Origin: Allodiplogaster sudhausi
Taxonomy: Eukaryota > Nematoda > Chromadorea > Rhabditida > Diplogasteridae
Direction of reading: 5' to 3'
DNA: 64,000 nucleotides
Assembly (NCBI GenBank): GCA_945643635.1
Contig: CALZFC010000015.1
Location: forward strand, 2,022,501 to 2,086,500
Shown piece by piece: positions 11,801-24,474 of this stretch (position 1 is the stretch's first letter; each line of letters begins with the position of its first letter). The translations under genes were made by a program, and so were the position numbers. Under the pieces are notes generated by a model that was not told the DNA's origin, searched no databases, and saw nothing but the letters and a program-made list of their open reading frames with translations.

Positions 11801-14345
11801 CTTGGCGGCCACATCGTGCTCCATCAGGAAAACATGGCTGTCCTCCACAACTCCCTCGCACGCAAGGACAGACCACCTGGAAAATTAATTACCTTTAAAT
11901 CAGCATATGAAAAGCGTGGCATAAACAAAGTTAACTTTATGATAAAAAAATTAGAACTCATTTCCCAAACAAAAAATATTTAGCAACCGATCAAGCATGC
12001 GAGTGTGCGCTCTCTCGTAGGTGCGGAGCAGATTGGGAAGACGGGCATCGTTGTAGAAGGCATGGCCCCAGCCAAGCACACGGGCGAGGTCATTCCCAGT
12101 CCCGAGGGGGATGATACCCAGTTGGCACTACAATGCAACTGTCAGCTAGTACTACTTCATCCATTTCCATAGTGCATATAATGCATCCGCTGCTTCAATT
12201 AAAGCAAATTGAGTATCAATAATTTCAAACAGGTGTTAACAGGGCTGACGACATAAAAACGGAAAAAAAGAAAACACTTATGCCTCAGAGTTTTCTTTGG
12301 ATATAAGTAGATCCCGACAAAGTAACCTTAGCGAGTAAATTGAGCCGATCGAGAGCGCTGAAGACCCAGCCAACAGTTCCGTCTCCACCACACACAAGGA
12401 CGCGGAAAGAGTCGAATTGGGAGAAGAACGTCAAACTGCAATAGGGTACAGTAATACGGAGAATCAAGAACATCAACTGATGGATGATAACTTCTGAACA
12501 CATTGAAATACTCTTCTTATAGAATTCTCTTTATACAATACTAAACCTTTTCTTGGTAACATATATGCTATTACATGTAATATTAACTTATGTAAGTTTG
12601 CTAGTTGTTTGTTATCTCTCCTAATTCACGGTTTTCTGCACTACTTTTAATCTAATTTTAATACTGGTGATTCGAAAAATGAATACAATGCTGAATAACT
12701 GACGGAAAGTCCGGGCCACATGCAATGAGGTCGAAGATTTGAATGGGATTGAGTAGTCTTCGGAGCTTGCGGATAAGTCGTTGTCCTTGGTTGTCGCCCG
12801 ACTTGGAATTCACGAGAACCAGAAGGGGAGAGCCGCCGCCGCAGTCCCCGCCAATAGCCTCCATTCTACAGTAACCAGTGAACAACCACCATAGAGGAAA
12901 AGATGCAAACTCATTACCGTATCCTGGCCTTCCCGTCAGGATCAACGCCTTCGACAGCAAGAGGAGGGAGGACGGAGAGGGAGAGAGAGCCGAGAAGACA
13001 GAGACGGGAAGCGGCAGAAACACACGAGTCGTGCACGCAGAAGCCACACCACACACAACGCTGGTCCTGCAACCATTACTTCCCTTAAGTTAACAAAAAC
13101 ACGCTAATAAGAGCAAGCAACGAAAATATCAGCCAGAGAAAAAAAATCTAACATTAAAAATAAAGGACAGGAAACGCGAACCTGAAGTTTGAGGACCGAA
13201 CCACACGCTTTTTCACAAACACAACAACGGGATCCCATCGGTAAATTGCCTTGGATCCATTGATGGGGGCCGACAGTATTCTGTAATTATCAACAGTAAA
13301 CAAATGGACTAAAGGAGTGAAGTGAAGGAGTACCTCGGGAGTGACATACTGGAGATGTGCGGGGACGGAATCCAACACACTCCACTTGCAAGGGTCAGTC
13401 AACTGCAGTGCGCAGCGCTTGTGAGTCTTGATCTTGCACACTTAAGAGTCCACGTTTATTCTAATTGATAGTTTCAATGTCATTATTCATTGCTGGGCCT
13501 TCCTTGATAAAAGGTATTCAGAATTAAAGCTAATATTCAAGAAGAATAGATTCGAACCCTCGCAAGCCATTCCATGCCAAGGCACTCCACTCAGCTTCTC
13601 CCGACAGAAGTTGCAGAAGGTAGGCCGATGATGACTCGAGGACGTCCATTGGTGATTCCCACTCGCCCGCGCACGCAACTCCGCCACTCCCTTTAGCAAG
13701 TAAACAAATTCGTATCTTCCCCCCTCTTTTATCTTTCATGCTGGAAGAAAGAGAAATTCAATGTCATTCCAATAAACTCCTCACGATTGCACTTTCAAGT
13801 GTCATGCATAGATAACTTTAACTACTTTTGAAGGCAAAGTGCAAGTAGTGTTACAAGATAGAGAAAGTGTGAGAGAGAGAGACAGGGAGAGAAAGAGAGG
13901 GAGAAATGAGAACTGCGCAGAAGGAGCAAGCGGTAAGGAAATGATGAATTGAGCATTGCCTGCGGTCAGCTTCCATGGTGCACTTAATCCCGCCAACATC
14001 AAGAGCAGCTTCTCGTGAATTCCAATTAGTCTTTGCCGCGTGGGGTTTGAAAGAAAGACAAAGTGAAATTAGCACTGACAACAGAAAGAAATGGAAAAGC
14101 AGTAGAATGGAAAGGGAAAAATTACAGAGGACCTTGCGATTAATCCTGATAAACCTTTAAACCATTCTTTTTCAACTTAAGATAAAATTCCTACCACAGG
14201 TAAATTTTTTTTTAATTCCTTGAAACCTGTGGATTAGCCGTGCAGTGGTTGAGCGAGCGAGACCAGGCAGTGGTCGGTGACCCTGCCGCGTCCTCCATCC
14301 CTCCTCCTCCAGCTCGCCTCTCCTTCTGCCACACACTTTCTCGTT
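1584..14345 (-). CDS. Type II diacylglycerol kinase (delta/eta type) with C1, catalytic and SAM domains
   Basis: Phosphorylates diacylglycerol to phosphatidic acid. Exons, high to low: a probable PH C-terminal helix and first C1 domain (13558..~13690 or 13733; [14 protein letters not shown]); C1 continued 13334..13440 ([11 protein letters not shown]); second C1 13182..13280 (HQWIQGNLP) and 12918..13066; catalytic 12704..12865 ([10 protein letters not shown]), 12327..12435 ([10 protein letters not shown]), 11988..12127 ([15 protein letters not shown]), 11748..11876 and ~11528..11641; linker exons ~11298-11415, ~11078-11200 ([11 protein letters not shown]), ~10715-10890 and an acidic stretch near 10560-10640; accessory domain ~9700-9980, ~9535-9630 ([17 protein letters not shown]), ~9205-9345, ~8945-9050, ~8710-8837 ([18 protein letters not shown]), ~8475-8552, ~8345-8405 and ~8070-8228. 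After a 4.6-kb intron come linker exons near 3270-3431, 2950-3098, 2757-2826 and 2465-2560, the SAM domain (2338..2414, 2152..2247; [21 protein letters not shown]), 1887..2064 and 1584..1717 ending in SQSSY. The order matches vertebrate DGK delta/eta. The 5' end is unresolved. Confidence 0.92.
4150..4221. repeat. (GA)n microsatellite with GAGC units
   Basis: GA repeat with a (GAGC)n interruption inside the large DGK intron; on the DGK sense strand it is CT. Confidence 0.85.
5344..5381. repeat. (GA)n microsatellite
   Basis: About 38 bases of pure GA in the large DGK intron. A second impure tract is at 5826-5881. Confidence 0.85.
6408..6415 (+). promoter_or_regulatory. Possible trans-splice (spliced-leader) acceptor
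   Basis: The bases ATTTTCAGG lie directly before the ATG at 6416. An acceptor-like site this close to a start codon with no upstream exon is what spliced-leader trans-splicing looks like in nematodes. It could instead be an ordinary acceptor for an unseen 5' exon. Confidence 0.35.
6416..7395 (+). CDS. Small multi-pass membrane protein nested in a DGK intron
   Basis: Not recognised. Five exons join in phase to 239 residues: 6416..6582, 6640..6737, 6822..6907, 6980..7101 and 7149..7395. The N-terminus is short and basic before the first membrane helix ([20 protein letters not shown]). Two more clear helices follow in exon 3 ([18 protein letters not shown]) and exon 4 ([19 protein letters not shown]). 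The tail is rich in Ser, Thr and Gly, likely cytoplasmic. The gene lies wholly within the 4.6-kb DGK intron between the accessory domain (ending near 8066) and the linker exon at about 3431, on the opposite strand. The start is supported by a good ATG right after a TTTTCAG acceptor-like site. Exon 2 borders rest on phase only, and the last exon could splice at 7345 instead of reading to the stop at 7393. Confidence 0.65.
7831..7945. repeat. 115-bp foldback element with 21-bp inverted ends
   Basis: The ends 7831-7851 and 7925-7945 are perfect inverted repeats of 21 bases; the left one starts TACAAAATGCCAAAGG. The interior holds two near-identical direct copies of about 38 bases (7846-7882 and 7883-7922), each with GGAATGCGAGCAAAAATTT and a later ATGAAGAT. 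No clear target-site duplication is seen. It looks like a very small non-autonomous foldback or MITE-like element, or a degenerate minisatellite, inside the DGK gene's large intron. Confidence 0.7.
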
Positions 14346-14870
14346 CTTATCTTCTACAATCAAAACAACATCTTAATCACGGATACTGCAATAGAGTATG
14401 GATTAAGATAGAAACTGTTCAGATCAGAGGCGGGTTCCTGGTATGATTCATTCAGAAATACAAGTTGTTAATCGGTTCCTCAACAAAAAACCATAGTTTC
14501 TCAACTGTGAGTGTACGGAGGCAGTGGCTGAGTTCTGACTGTTCACCACTGAATAGGACACTTTTCTGAAGGGGCAGCGTCAGTAAATAAAATGTAAGTA
14601 TCAGGGGACTCGTAGAAGAAGAAAGAGGAAGATGCTGCCATAAAAGAATGGCAGGGCAAGGCCAGCGGACCACTTCATCAGCTTATGTTCCATAGCCAAG
14701 AAGTACTCTCTGCCCTTCGAGGCGCACTCGTAAAAAAACATAAACAGAGACACATAAGCTTGAGAGGTTCTTGGCCATTGGAGTGGCTGGTGGAACCAAG
14801 GGGATTCACCCCAAGAGGATTAGGACAACTTATGCGGAAGACAGGAGAAAACATGGAGATAAGGTGAGAA
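13740..14870 (-). other. Candidate 5' exons of the DGK (unresolved PH region)
   Basis: Type II DGKs start with a PH domain before the C1 pair. The exon at 13558-13733 begins with a helix ([16 protein letters not shown]) that fits the PH C-terminal helix. Further up, coding-like GC-rich pieces on the minus strand lie near 13900-14060 (frame with [16 protein letters not shown]), 14233-14345 (donor after CCACAG), 14520-14580 and 14660-14725 (CASKGREYFLAMEHKLMKW). I could not join them in phase into one PH domain, so order, frame and start codon are open. Confidence 0.4.
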
Positions 14871-16208
14871 GATAAAACTGTGTGAGGCAAGCATGAAAGG
14901 ATAAACAGATTACAAAGGAGAAAGTAAATAAGAGAGCAGAGAATACAAGTAAATGGGGCAGAGAGAGAAAAGTAGAAAAACAGATGGGAAAAGATATAGA
15001 CGGAATGGATCGTATTATTGGGTACACGAGAGGGAAGCAATGTAACACTGCACTGTTGCAAAATATAAATATGTCTAAGTTACTCACACATGCGCATAAG
15101 CATGGACAGTTGAAATAGCAGTGGAATATATCTTTCTCTCTTTCTTTTTTACTCCTTCCTCAACATTTCACTCTCATTTTCTTTTTCCGTCCCATTTTTT
15201 ATGCATCACTCATTTCGTCTCATGCTCTTTCTCTCTCTGCCTCTCCATGCTCTTTCTCTCGCTGCTTCTCTCACACCCTTTCTCTCTCCACGATTCTTTA
15301 TTCCCTCCCATCCTTTAAACCCCCCGAGATTTCAAAAGCTGCTCAAACCAATACGAATGGCAAACTATACAGACTGCTCCTCCTTATCCGCACTACATCT
15401 CCCAGTGGAATTGCCATTTTGAGAATCAGTTATCGACTCTGATGTGAAAAGGCGGCACTCCCCTCGGGCACACCTTGGGGCTGCTCACCCCGATAATATT
15501 ACAAAGTTGAGCAGAAGAGGAAAACAAAGAGAGGAGAGGAGAGGAGAGCACGCTGCTTGCGCATGCAAAGTGCGAGTTAGTCAGTGAGTGGCCGCGACAC
15601 TGCAAAGGCAGCACTTACAGGCTGGCAACGACAACCCAAGTATTATGCAACTTCAGCTTCTGTCTCTATCTCTCTCCCCTTTCTCTCTCTCTGTCTCTAT
15701 CTCTCTCCCCTTTCTCTCTCTCTCTCTCCCTTTCCGTCTCACGCCCGCGCACTCATACATCTCTCTGCGCCGAGTATTGCCAAGAATACATGACGTGTAA
15801 CAGCTTTAGAGCTGAGATTTGAGGGGAAGTCTGGAGAAGATGTTAGCGATGGAGAAAATATGCGAAGAGAATGCGGAGGATTTGGAGAGAGTGCTAGGAT
15901 GAGAAACAAAGATATTGGAGATAGGAAGTAAAGGCATTTTGTGATTGAGGAGTGAAGGAGCGCAAGAGTAAAAAGTAAGTGAACGGCCTTGTTATTCAAA
16001 GAGAAGGAGAAAAGAGAAGAGATCAGCCGGGCTGAAGGAAATGCGCGATCGGACTGCAAAGACACTAGGGGATGAGAAGAGGAAGAGTGAAAGATAGATA
16101 AAGAGAGAATTATAGGAGAGATAAAGCGGAGCAAAGACATTAGAAGAGAGAAGCATGTAAGAGACATAGAAGGGCTGAAGAAACTGAGGCAGGATAGAGG
16201 AGATGAGA

Positions 16209-16261
16209 ACGCGATGAGAGGGAACAGAAAGGGAAGAGAGAGAAAGAGAAAGAGAGAGAGC

Positions 16262-16307
<46 letters not shown>
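16209..16307. repeat. (GA)n microsatellite
   Basis: Roughly 100 bases of GA with AAA and GCGC interruptions upstream of the DGK gene. Confidence 0.85.
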
Positions 16308-16310
<3 letters not shown>

Positions 16311-18049
16311 TCGTCCCGCAGGCGGGCGGCTAACAAGATAATCGGGTCGCTTCTCGCCTGCGCGCCCTCTCCAACTAGAAAGCGTGTGGCAGGAGAGAAA
16401 TGTCTCTCTTCCCTCCTCGCAACACAATGTTATTCATTCATTCTTCATCCCACTTCTTCTTCCCCTTTTTATATAAGCCGAACAAATACCCAATCATCCT
16501 ATTCATCTTCTTTAGAAAAAAGCAATTATGAAGGGAACATAAGAGAATAAACCTATGGCGATTTAATCACATTATGCTTTCAAATTAATCGCTCTAGTGA
16601 TCAAATATCAAAAGCGGAAAAACAACAACCGCGAATAATAACATCAACGGACGAGCGATTAAGCTGTGTATGCACAGGATGAATTATGGGGCAGCTCTTG
16701 ATAGTTCCGTGCATAACATTTAGAAGTAGGAAAAGAAGTGATGTAACAAGGGCCTCATTATCCCGTCTAATGCAAAAGAGACAACATTAGGTGTGCACAT
16801 GCACCTTTTCTGTCGCAGCTAAATGGGATTCAGGGGAGACGGATATCATTAAGGTTAATAAGACAGCGGAAGATGATATAAATGATGCCAAATTATGATG
16901 AGAAGGAGAAAGGGCGAGGGGTCGGAAAGCTTTAAATGAAAACAGAAGTGGGGACACGTCATGATTTGAATGGAAAAGCAGAAAAGGGCAAGTCGATAAC
17001 AAAATGCGAATACGACAGGAAGTGAACGAGGTATAGTCCGGGGAAGATCAATAGCCATGAATACAGTCATTGACTTGGAAATACAATCCGCTTAGCAGTC
17101 TGTGCAATGAGTCTTTCTCTTTATCAGGGAAAGAATTCTGTAGCACAAAAAAATTTATCCTCAAAGAACCTACTACGACCGCATTATAGTTTGTCCCAAA
17201 GAATCGTGGATAATTACGGAAAAATGTAACAGTGCCAATGGCTTTCGGTTCATTCATTTTAAAGTTTGTTTAAAAGCCTTAAGAGCAAATTGCAAGTTTT
17301 ACTCATAATGGCCTTGCTTTGTACGGTTCGAACAAAAGGTGGAAAAGATGAGTCGCGGGAAGGTAAAATAGCAAAACTCGAAAGAAATTTCAGTTAACCC
17401 CTGTTGGCCGAATGAATTGAGAACCGGACGCAATGGCAAAGCACTCCCTTTCTCTCATTTCCTTCCATCCAACTGTCAAAGAGGAAATTCTAAAGAACCA
17501 AATTCAATTGAACGCCAGCAGAGAAGGCAAAATATACAAGCCATGAAAACGTAGTACGGCGAACGGACGCAACTTGTCTACAAGATATCTAGTAATCTAA
17601 ATACTTTTTTTTTCAAATCGAAAAGTAGGAATCATCTTCTTTCTATGTAAAAATACCTTGTAATAAGAATTCGTTGTTGGATTAAAATAGTTTGCAGTCC
17701 ATGCTCAGAATATTTCCATGAGTCACGTCATGATACTGTTAAATCACAAAACGACGTTAACCGCTCTGTAGTACCCCATCACTCAAACTTAATCTCAGGT
17801 TATGGAGAGTACCAAGTGCTAAAAGATTAGCTCAAGTGCCTCAACGAGGCATGACCATAAAAGTATGTCGAAACAAAAACAGCTCGTGAAAATATGGTGG
17901 TTAAATGTCTCAGTATGACAGGGTGAACATATAAAACAGATCAATGCTGAAGACGAAAGCAGGTTAAAACTGTTTTTAATGTCTACTATTATTATGTGGA
18001 ATAATAATAACAAATCGAGAAAATCAGGGAATAATAGTAGAAGTAAACG

Positions 18050-18175
18050 CGAACCTTTGCATACCCAGGCCAAAGAAAGGCCGGCAGAAGAAGGGTCGGC
18101 CGCCACTCCAAGCAGCGCTGCGGCCCGTGCCGGATCTGAAGTATAGCCTGATTCAGCGGGCTGCCTACGATATCA
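18050..18175 (-). other. GC-rich orphan exon candidate
   Basis: A GC-rich, open stretch of about 125 bases stands out from AT-rich surroundings. On the minus strand it ends at a possible donor (AAAG|GTTCGC). Two frames are open, one containing RQPAESGYTSDPARAAALLG and the other QAILQIRHGPQRCLEWRP. I recognise neither. It might be a far 5' exon of the DGK gene or part of another minus-strand gene. Confidence 0.3.
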
Positions 18176-18629
18176 GAAATGAACACTGAGCACATCACAC
18201 ATGAGGAAGATTCAAAGTCAAAAATCTGTGATTTTACCAGTGAAACATAGTAGAACTTAATATGGAAATAACGTCAATTGGAAAAGGGAAACAACTCCGC
18301 TGCACAAATAGAGTCTGGCAGGTTGCCAAGTGTAGTATTCCTATATTTGCAAGTGTACCGCTACAATCGTATTATTCATCACGCAAACTATGAAAGTGCA
18401 CTAGCACGCGTGTGAATACGCCCTTGAGACGCACCAAATAGCTCCTTCGCAATTTCGTTCAAATTTCCAGTGGTCATTTTGATTTTAGCTATGAATATTT
18501 TTCTTTATCAGCAATTTTTTTGGTTTTGTTGGGTAAGAAATTGTTTGAATAATATGTGCTCCTGATTAGACTTCCAAATAGTTTGATTTTCTTGATTTTC
18601 TTTTTCTTTTATTGTGTTGAGTGTTTGAG

Positions 18630-21600
18630 ATGCACAAAGTGGCTCGTGTCGTGCGAAGTCGGATTTCGTTTTCCGCTTGGCGAGCAACAAGCCGCAGCTT
18701 GTCATCGAAGGCTCCTCCTGCAGCAGACGAAGACGCGTCGCCGCCCTCTTCTTCCATCGTGCCCACTCGGATTGATGACGTCCGCCTCTCACATATTCCA
18801 GTTGAGAAGCGCTCACTATCCCGTGGACTAACAATGAACAAATTTGAGAAGGTTGGTCGACTCATTACGCTATTCTTAGTCGCTCGCATTTTGCCTTCTT
18901 TACCATCTATTTTCCACTATGTTAATTTTTTCGATTAAAGTTTTAGGCTCACTTTTCCTTTATTTCCAGGATTTTATGATCTATCCCGAATACACGGACA
19001 CTGACGATGTCCGTAATATTGAGGGCTTCTCGCGGGTTCTTAAGGACAGCCTGAAGATAGGTTGGATACTATTTCTCTTGGATCTCTGCTTTCATTTCTT
19101 TCCTGTTTGTATTGAAGAAACGGTACTATTTCGGTATGACTACCCCAACCCCGCAAAATTTTTCAATTTTTTTTTCTCTGAAACTTACCCCAGGGAGTTA
19201 ATTGATGCGAGGAAAACGAATCTGAAGTCCGTTTTGCAAAATTCCGCCGATTTCGAGAGTTACGGTAAATGACAAATCTGCTCTAAATGGGCCAGAAATC
19301 TCTACTCAGGGGTTTTTTTTCTTGCTTTATGAGCTTCCACAAATTGGTGCTGAAAATGACTAATATTATGACAATGTTACTGTTAGTGAGGAGGCTTATT
19401 TAGTGGAATTCTTGCATTATCTTTCTCTAGTTGATGAACGCGGCCTGGAGAAGGCGGCTGAACTGTCTCAAGAAGTCATCGCCGCCTTGAAAAGCAGTCA
19501 GATTTCTGCGATCTCAATTCCACAAGATTTTGGTGGACTATCCTTAGGTTACAAGGATATATCGCACATCTATGAGGTTATATAAGGTTTTGAGTGATGT
19601 TTTATTTTATTTTTCTTAATGTTCACTATAATTTTTATCTTGGTCACAAACAATACGGAAACATTTTGTTTCCACTGTTGTAGAAGAGGTATTTAAATGG
19701 CTAATAGTCAGTTCAATGAGTCACGAACTGCTCTTGAATGTAGCCAATTAACAGCAATGACATGAGAATATCCCTTTTTCCTGCCAGGAGTTGTCAGTTG
19801 ACTGGTCTATCCACGCGCATTGCCTCGTCGCTCACATCGCCACTACTCTTCTTCAACTCTACGGCAGTCAAGCACAAAAGGAAAAGTACCTTGCAGCCAT
19901 TGCCAGTGGCAAAAGCAGACCTGCCATTGCGTTTCCTGTCCCCGAGGGGTTAGTCTGATTTATTGGTCCAATTTACAAAGTGAAGCAATTGAGTAACTGT
20001 GATCTGGGATAACTAATGTCTGTAAAGTAGTAACAAACGGAACAGATATAACCTATTATAAATATCATATTGGCACTTAACGTCTACTTTACCCGTACAC
20101 GTTGTTCATTATCACAGACCTCGATTGCTCATCAGTTATGAGTAACTAGGAAAGGAAGGAAGGAGATAAGACGGATGCCATTAGGGTACTTTTAGACATG
20201 ATATTAGGAGAGGCTACTCCGGGAGAGAGAATCGCACCGCCCAGGCTCATTGGAGAGAGCACGTCTGGACAGAGGACGAGTGGGCTGAGAATGAGTGGAG
20301 AGAGGATGTACGGGTTGATGACATTGGGGGAGAGGACATAGGGATTGAGAATGAAGGGAGCGCCTACTATGGGAGAGAGCACGTAGGGGGACAGCAGGTA
20401 CGGCGACAGAATGAAAGGCATGAACACGGCCGGTGAAATGACATAGGGCGAGAGCACGGCCGGGTTCAGGATCAGCGGAGAGAAGATGCTTGGAGACAGC
20501 ACCGTTGGACCGAGGACGCTCAGGCCCAAGATTGGCTTGAACATGTACGGACTGAGTACGGTAGGGGACAAGATGGATGGCGGTGGAATGCCCTGTCTCT
20601 TTCTTCTACGGTGCATCGGATCCCCCTGAAAACTTATTTTAATAAATGTGCCATCACTTGGTCATGTTTAATTGTGAGCTGATGGTACTCTTTTTGTTAT
20701 CTCATATTTTCATATGTGAGTTAGACTGGTGTGAATGACTGTTGTGATCAAGCTTTTTTGCTGTGATCAACAACAGAAATTACCGGGGCTCTTACCTCTA
20801 TCCTCTATTTCGCGCATGTCACAACGTGGCTCCATTATTCTTTCTTTCATTCCCGTTTTGTTGGCTGAGATGAATTTAACTGCTTTGTGCATTGGATAAC
20901 GACCCTGCCGAGCCCTTTTTTATGGACTTTTCATTTCTCTTAGCGACGCGTGCAAATCTCGTCACACTTTGAAAAGAAAGCGGAGGTGTTTCAATGCTGC
21001 AAGGCGCGTTCTCTTTTGAGAGCTGTGAACACTTTATGCAGTGTTGATGGATTCGTTTATCAATCAAGGAGAAGGTTTCTAACCTGTTCGGTTCGGTTGG
21101 CAGCAAACTGTTCTATGCGTAGCCAGAGCGATTTTTCACGCTCATGATGCTTTAGCTGCCCATACTCATCCAAGTCGAAGTCAACGTGAGTTTCTTCGTC
21201 GATTCCTGCCATCCAAGTCTGCCATACTCTTGCATTTTTATTATGTAGTGCAAAGTTTAAAAAAATGAGTTCATAACTCTTCTTGCGAAACTGACCTTGT
21301 TTCTTATACAGATCCCTCAACTGATCTTTATCAAGGAAAGCATAGCCATTCTTCTTTATATGCATCCTCTGTATGGGATTGAAGGTTTGCTCGAGTTCAT
21401 TGAAGACTTTGCTGATTCTTTTCGTCGCATCGAGAATGTCACCTTCCATTCCGTATAAGTTGAGGTCGCTTAGCATCTAGAGTAAAATCATATAAAGAAC
21501 TAGCACGTAGACATGTGATTTGGTTGTACCTTGTATGCCTTGTCTACAACTTCTCTTGCCCCGGACACCTCCATTATCATCTCGAGCATACTCTCCCGGT

Positions 21601-24428
21601 CTCGCCGCGACATTCCTGTTGCTTCGAGAAGCTGAACAACTTTAGTGAGAAGGAGACGAAGACACCAACTTCACTAACCTTGGGAATCGGAGCGATTTGT
21701 TGTTCGGTGTCGTCCTTGTAGAAGGCGAGAAAGGATGGAGAGAGCAATCCACGACCCTCGAGTTTGTCAGGCATAACAGGAGCGAAGCGTGGAGAGAGAA
21801 ACTTGAAGTTAGCCTCTGCTCCTGTCTTGGAGGTATGAGCCTTGATTGTGTTAGCCAAGTGGAATGCCTGCCGCATGAGAGGAGGCATGCCCGGGCCGGT
21901 CTCGAAGCCGCCCGACATTCGAAGGTCCTTCTCGGCAGTCTAAATGACTGGAGGAATTGGCTATCAGATTTACGAGACAACCTACTTTGTTGACAAAGAC
22001 CAGAGCAGACATGGGCAGGTCGTACACACGGGCGCCCTCTCCATGGGCTACGTCATCTAAAGATTTCTGAAAACACGGTCACCCTCTTTTCTGTGACTCC
22101 AGTCAATTCTACTGGTCAGTACTCCTCAGGTCACTTGCTCACTCTCTCTTTCTCTCTCTTTCTCTCTCTCTCTCTCTGTCTCTTTTTCTGCCTCTCTTTC
22201 TCTGCCTCTCTCTCTCACTCCCTGTCTCTTTCTCGCTCCCCACCCTGCTCATCTCTTCTCTCTCTCTCCCTCTCTCTCTCTGTATATCTTTTATCTCTAT
22301 CTCACTGTTACTTGCCCGCCCTTTTTACTTAAAACTTACTTTCATGCGTAGTAGACTCTTGTATGTCTCAGCCCATGGCTTCGGTGTAGAGCTGTCCCCT
22401 CTCACGATATTCAGAATACCTTTGGAGAACGCTTGCATGGTCGATGGTGAATCCATCAACAATGCAGGCGCTTCTTTCATGCTCTTAATCTTAGAAAAGA
22501 ACCACTTCACTCTTTCCAAGCGATGGTAGGGATCTTACCCTGTACATCGATTTGGGTTTCGATCCCTTCATGATCAATCGGTATTCACTGCGTTTCACGC
22601 GTCTCTTTGAGTCTTCAGATGAAGAAATCTGCAATGAAACACTTTACTGTTTGCGTCTATGCTTGACTTATTTGTGGCTTGACTAAGAAGTTCCATTCTT
22701 TACCTTATTCAACCTGAAGAGCTGCTCGTAAATGAGCATTCGGTTTTTGGACCACTTTGGGTGGTGGCGTCTCCTGTATTTCCTCTGCCTTCTAAATGCG
22801 CCGACATTCTTCTTTTTAGAAATGATGGCCTTCTGGTTGTCTTTTGCAGGAACAGTCGCTAGCGCAGTGGTCATTGGGCCGCTTAGTTGATCGGTTGCCT
22901 CTTCATGTTCTTGGATGAACGCAGCTGCTGTCTCTGCACTATCTGTCGATATTTCATTGCTGAAAATGGGAACAACATCGTTCATTGTAGCATACACTTT
23001 GGTATTATGAAAATATTTTTTGCAGTTTGTCCATACCTTATTTGCATCCTTTCTAAGCTTTCTTTGGCTGCGATCATGCACTTTGAAGAACTCACAATAT
23101 CGAGCTTATCTTTGATCTTATTGAGGCATAGCAAAAAGTGTCGTTCTGCTTCTGAAATGTGAACTTTAAACTGTAAGAAAAGATCTTGGATAGATAAGTG
23201 TGAGCCTCTGTGTCAATGGAAATGTTGCGTTAACTTGCCTTCGGTCAGCGTGGGCAGCAACTGCTTGCTGACTTGCACGAGCAATGCTTTCACTGAATGT
23301 GCATACCATGCTTGGTGCAACTTCTCCACGGCACCGAAGGAATCCTTGCCAAGTCTCATCTTCTCTATTCCTGCCAGTTTTGCTTGGATGATTGTCTCGG
23401 GAGTTGGAGGGACTAAATGAAGGTAAGTCACACCTTAGAGAGAGAACGGAGTGGCAGTTAAGAGATAGGAGAGACAGAACGAGTTTCTCGCAAGGGGTGA
23501 CGTGATTAACAGATCGAAGATCTTAATCCTTCTATTTTTACTTGCATCTGTCTTATTATGGTTTCTACGGAGTATAAATAGATTAAGTTCGAATCGTATC
23601 CTAAGGGCGAAGCGAACTCGGACGAGAACGGTGATAAAAGCGATCTGAGAGAGAGAGAGACCTTCTCACTCCACTTTTGCAATGAGAGATGAGCGGCTAG
23701 CGGCTACAGTAGTTCTGTTTGCCAAGCAGCGATAAAAGGCGAGCTTTTTTTTTTCTAAAGACCTCTCACTTTACTTGTCCTTTTCCGCGCCGTTAACTCG
23801 AGGAAATTACTTTTGATACTGCTTCTCAATTTTGCTTGGAAAATTTTCTTACTTCGTAAAGATATCAATGCACACATCATTTTTTGAGGCGAAAGATTGA
23901 GGAACAATATCTTCCTGTTGTCTAATTTTTATTATTCTGCGCAATTATAAATTTAATTTCAAAGTAATACTTGTATTTAACCAACAATAGTACTACTTAT
24001 GGCTTAATTGACATCACGTCCCATGTCTCAGCATCAACAAGCAGTTTGTATTTATGCTGGCCGCAATAGCCAATGATGGGTGGAGTGAATACCGTAATCG
24101 TCTTATCAGAAGATAATAACTGTAAGGGCGAACCTGTATGGGAGACAGCAATAATAGCAGAAGCCAGAAGCATAAGAAGTCTCAAGGGAGGGCGCGTCAT
24201 GGCCAACCGCTGGATCTCCGACCTAATTCTCACAATCACCGTTCTCTCCGGGATCGAAAAGTGACGGTCGTTTGCTTGTTTTATTGCCCGATCGCCGAAG
24301 ATAGCGATGAGCAGGCCGAGTGCAAGTTTAGGTCCTTCAGAATTGAGGAGGTAGTGAGTATTGGGAGAGAGAGGGAGAGAGTTTCGGTCGTGGAATGATG
24401 TAGTTGCAGTTCATAGCGCAGTCTCTCA

Positions 24429-24474
<46 letters not shown>

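Larger units (their letters stand above)
14871..18629. other. Region upstream of DGK and of the ACAD9-like gene; GA/CT-rich
   Basis: The two flanking genes diverge from here, so it should hold both promoters and perhaps DGK 5' exons. Long Ser/Leu frames at about 15121-16427 come from CT/GA tracts and are not genes. A GC-rich island near 18050-18175 is listed separately. Nothing else convincing was found. Confidence 0.5.

Noticed and set aside
15121..16427. Several Ser/Leu/Phe-rich open frames
   Set aside because: All come from CT/GA tracts, which stay open in most frames; no family features.
20796..20832. Possible small extra exon of the MLT-10-like gene ending at AGAG|GTAAGAG
   Set aside because: The flanking exons already join in phase 0 without it, and its own frame does not fit the next exon.
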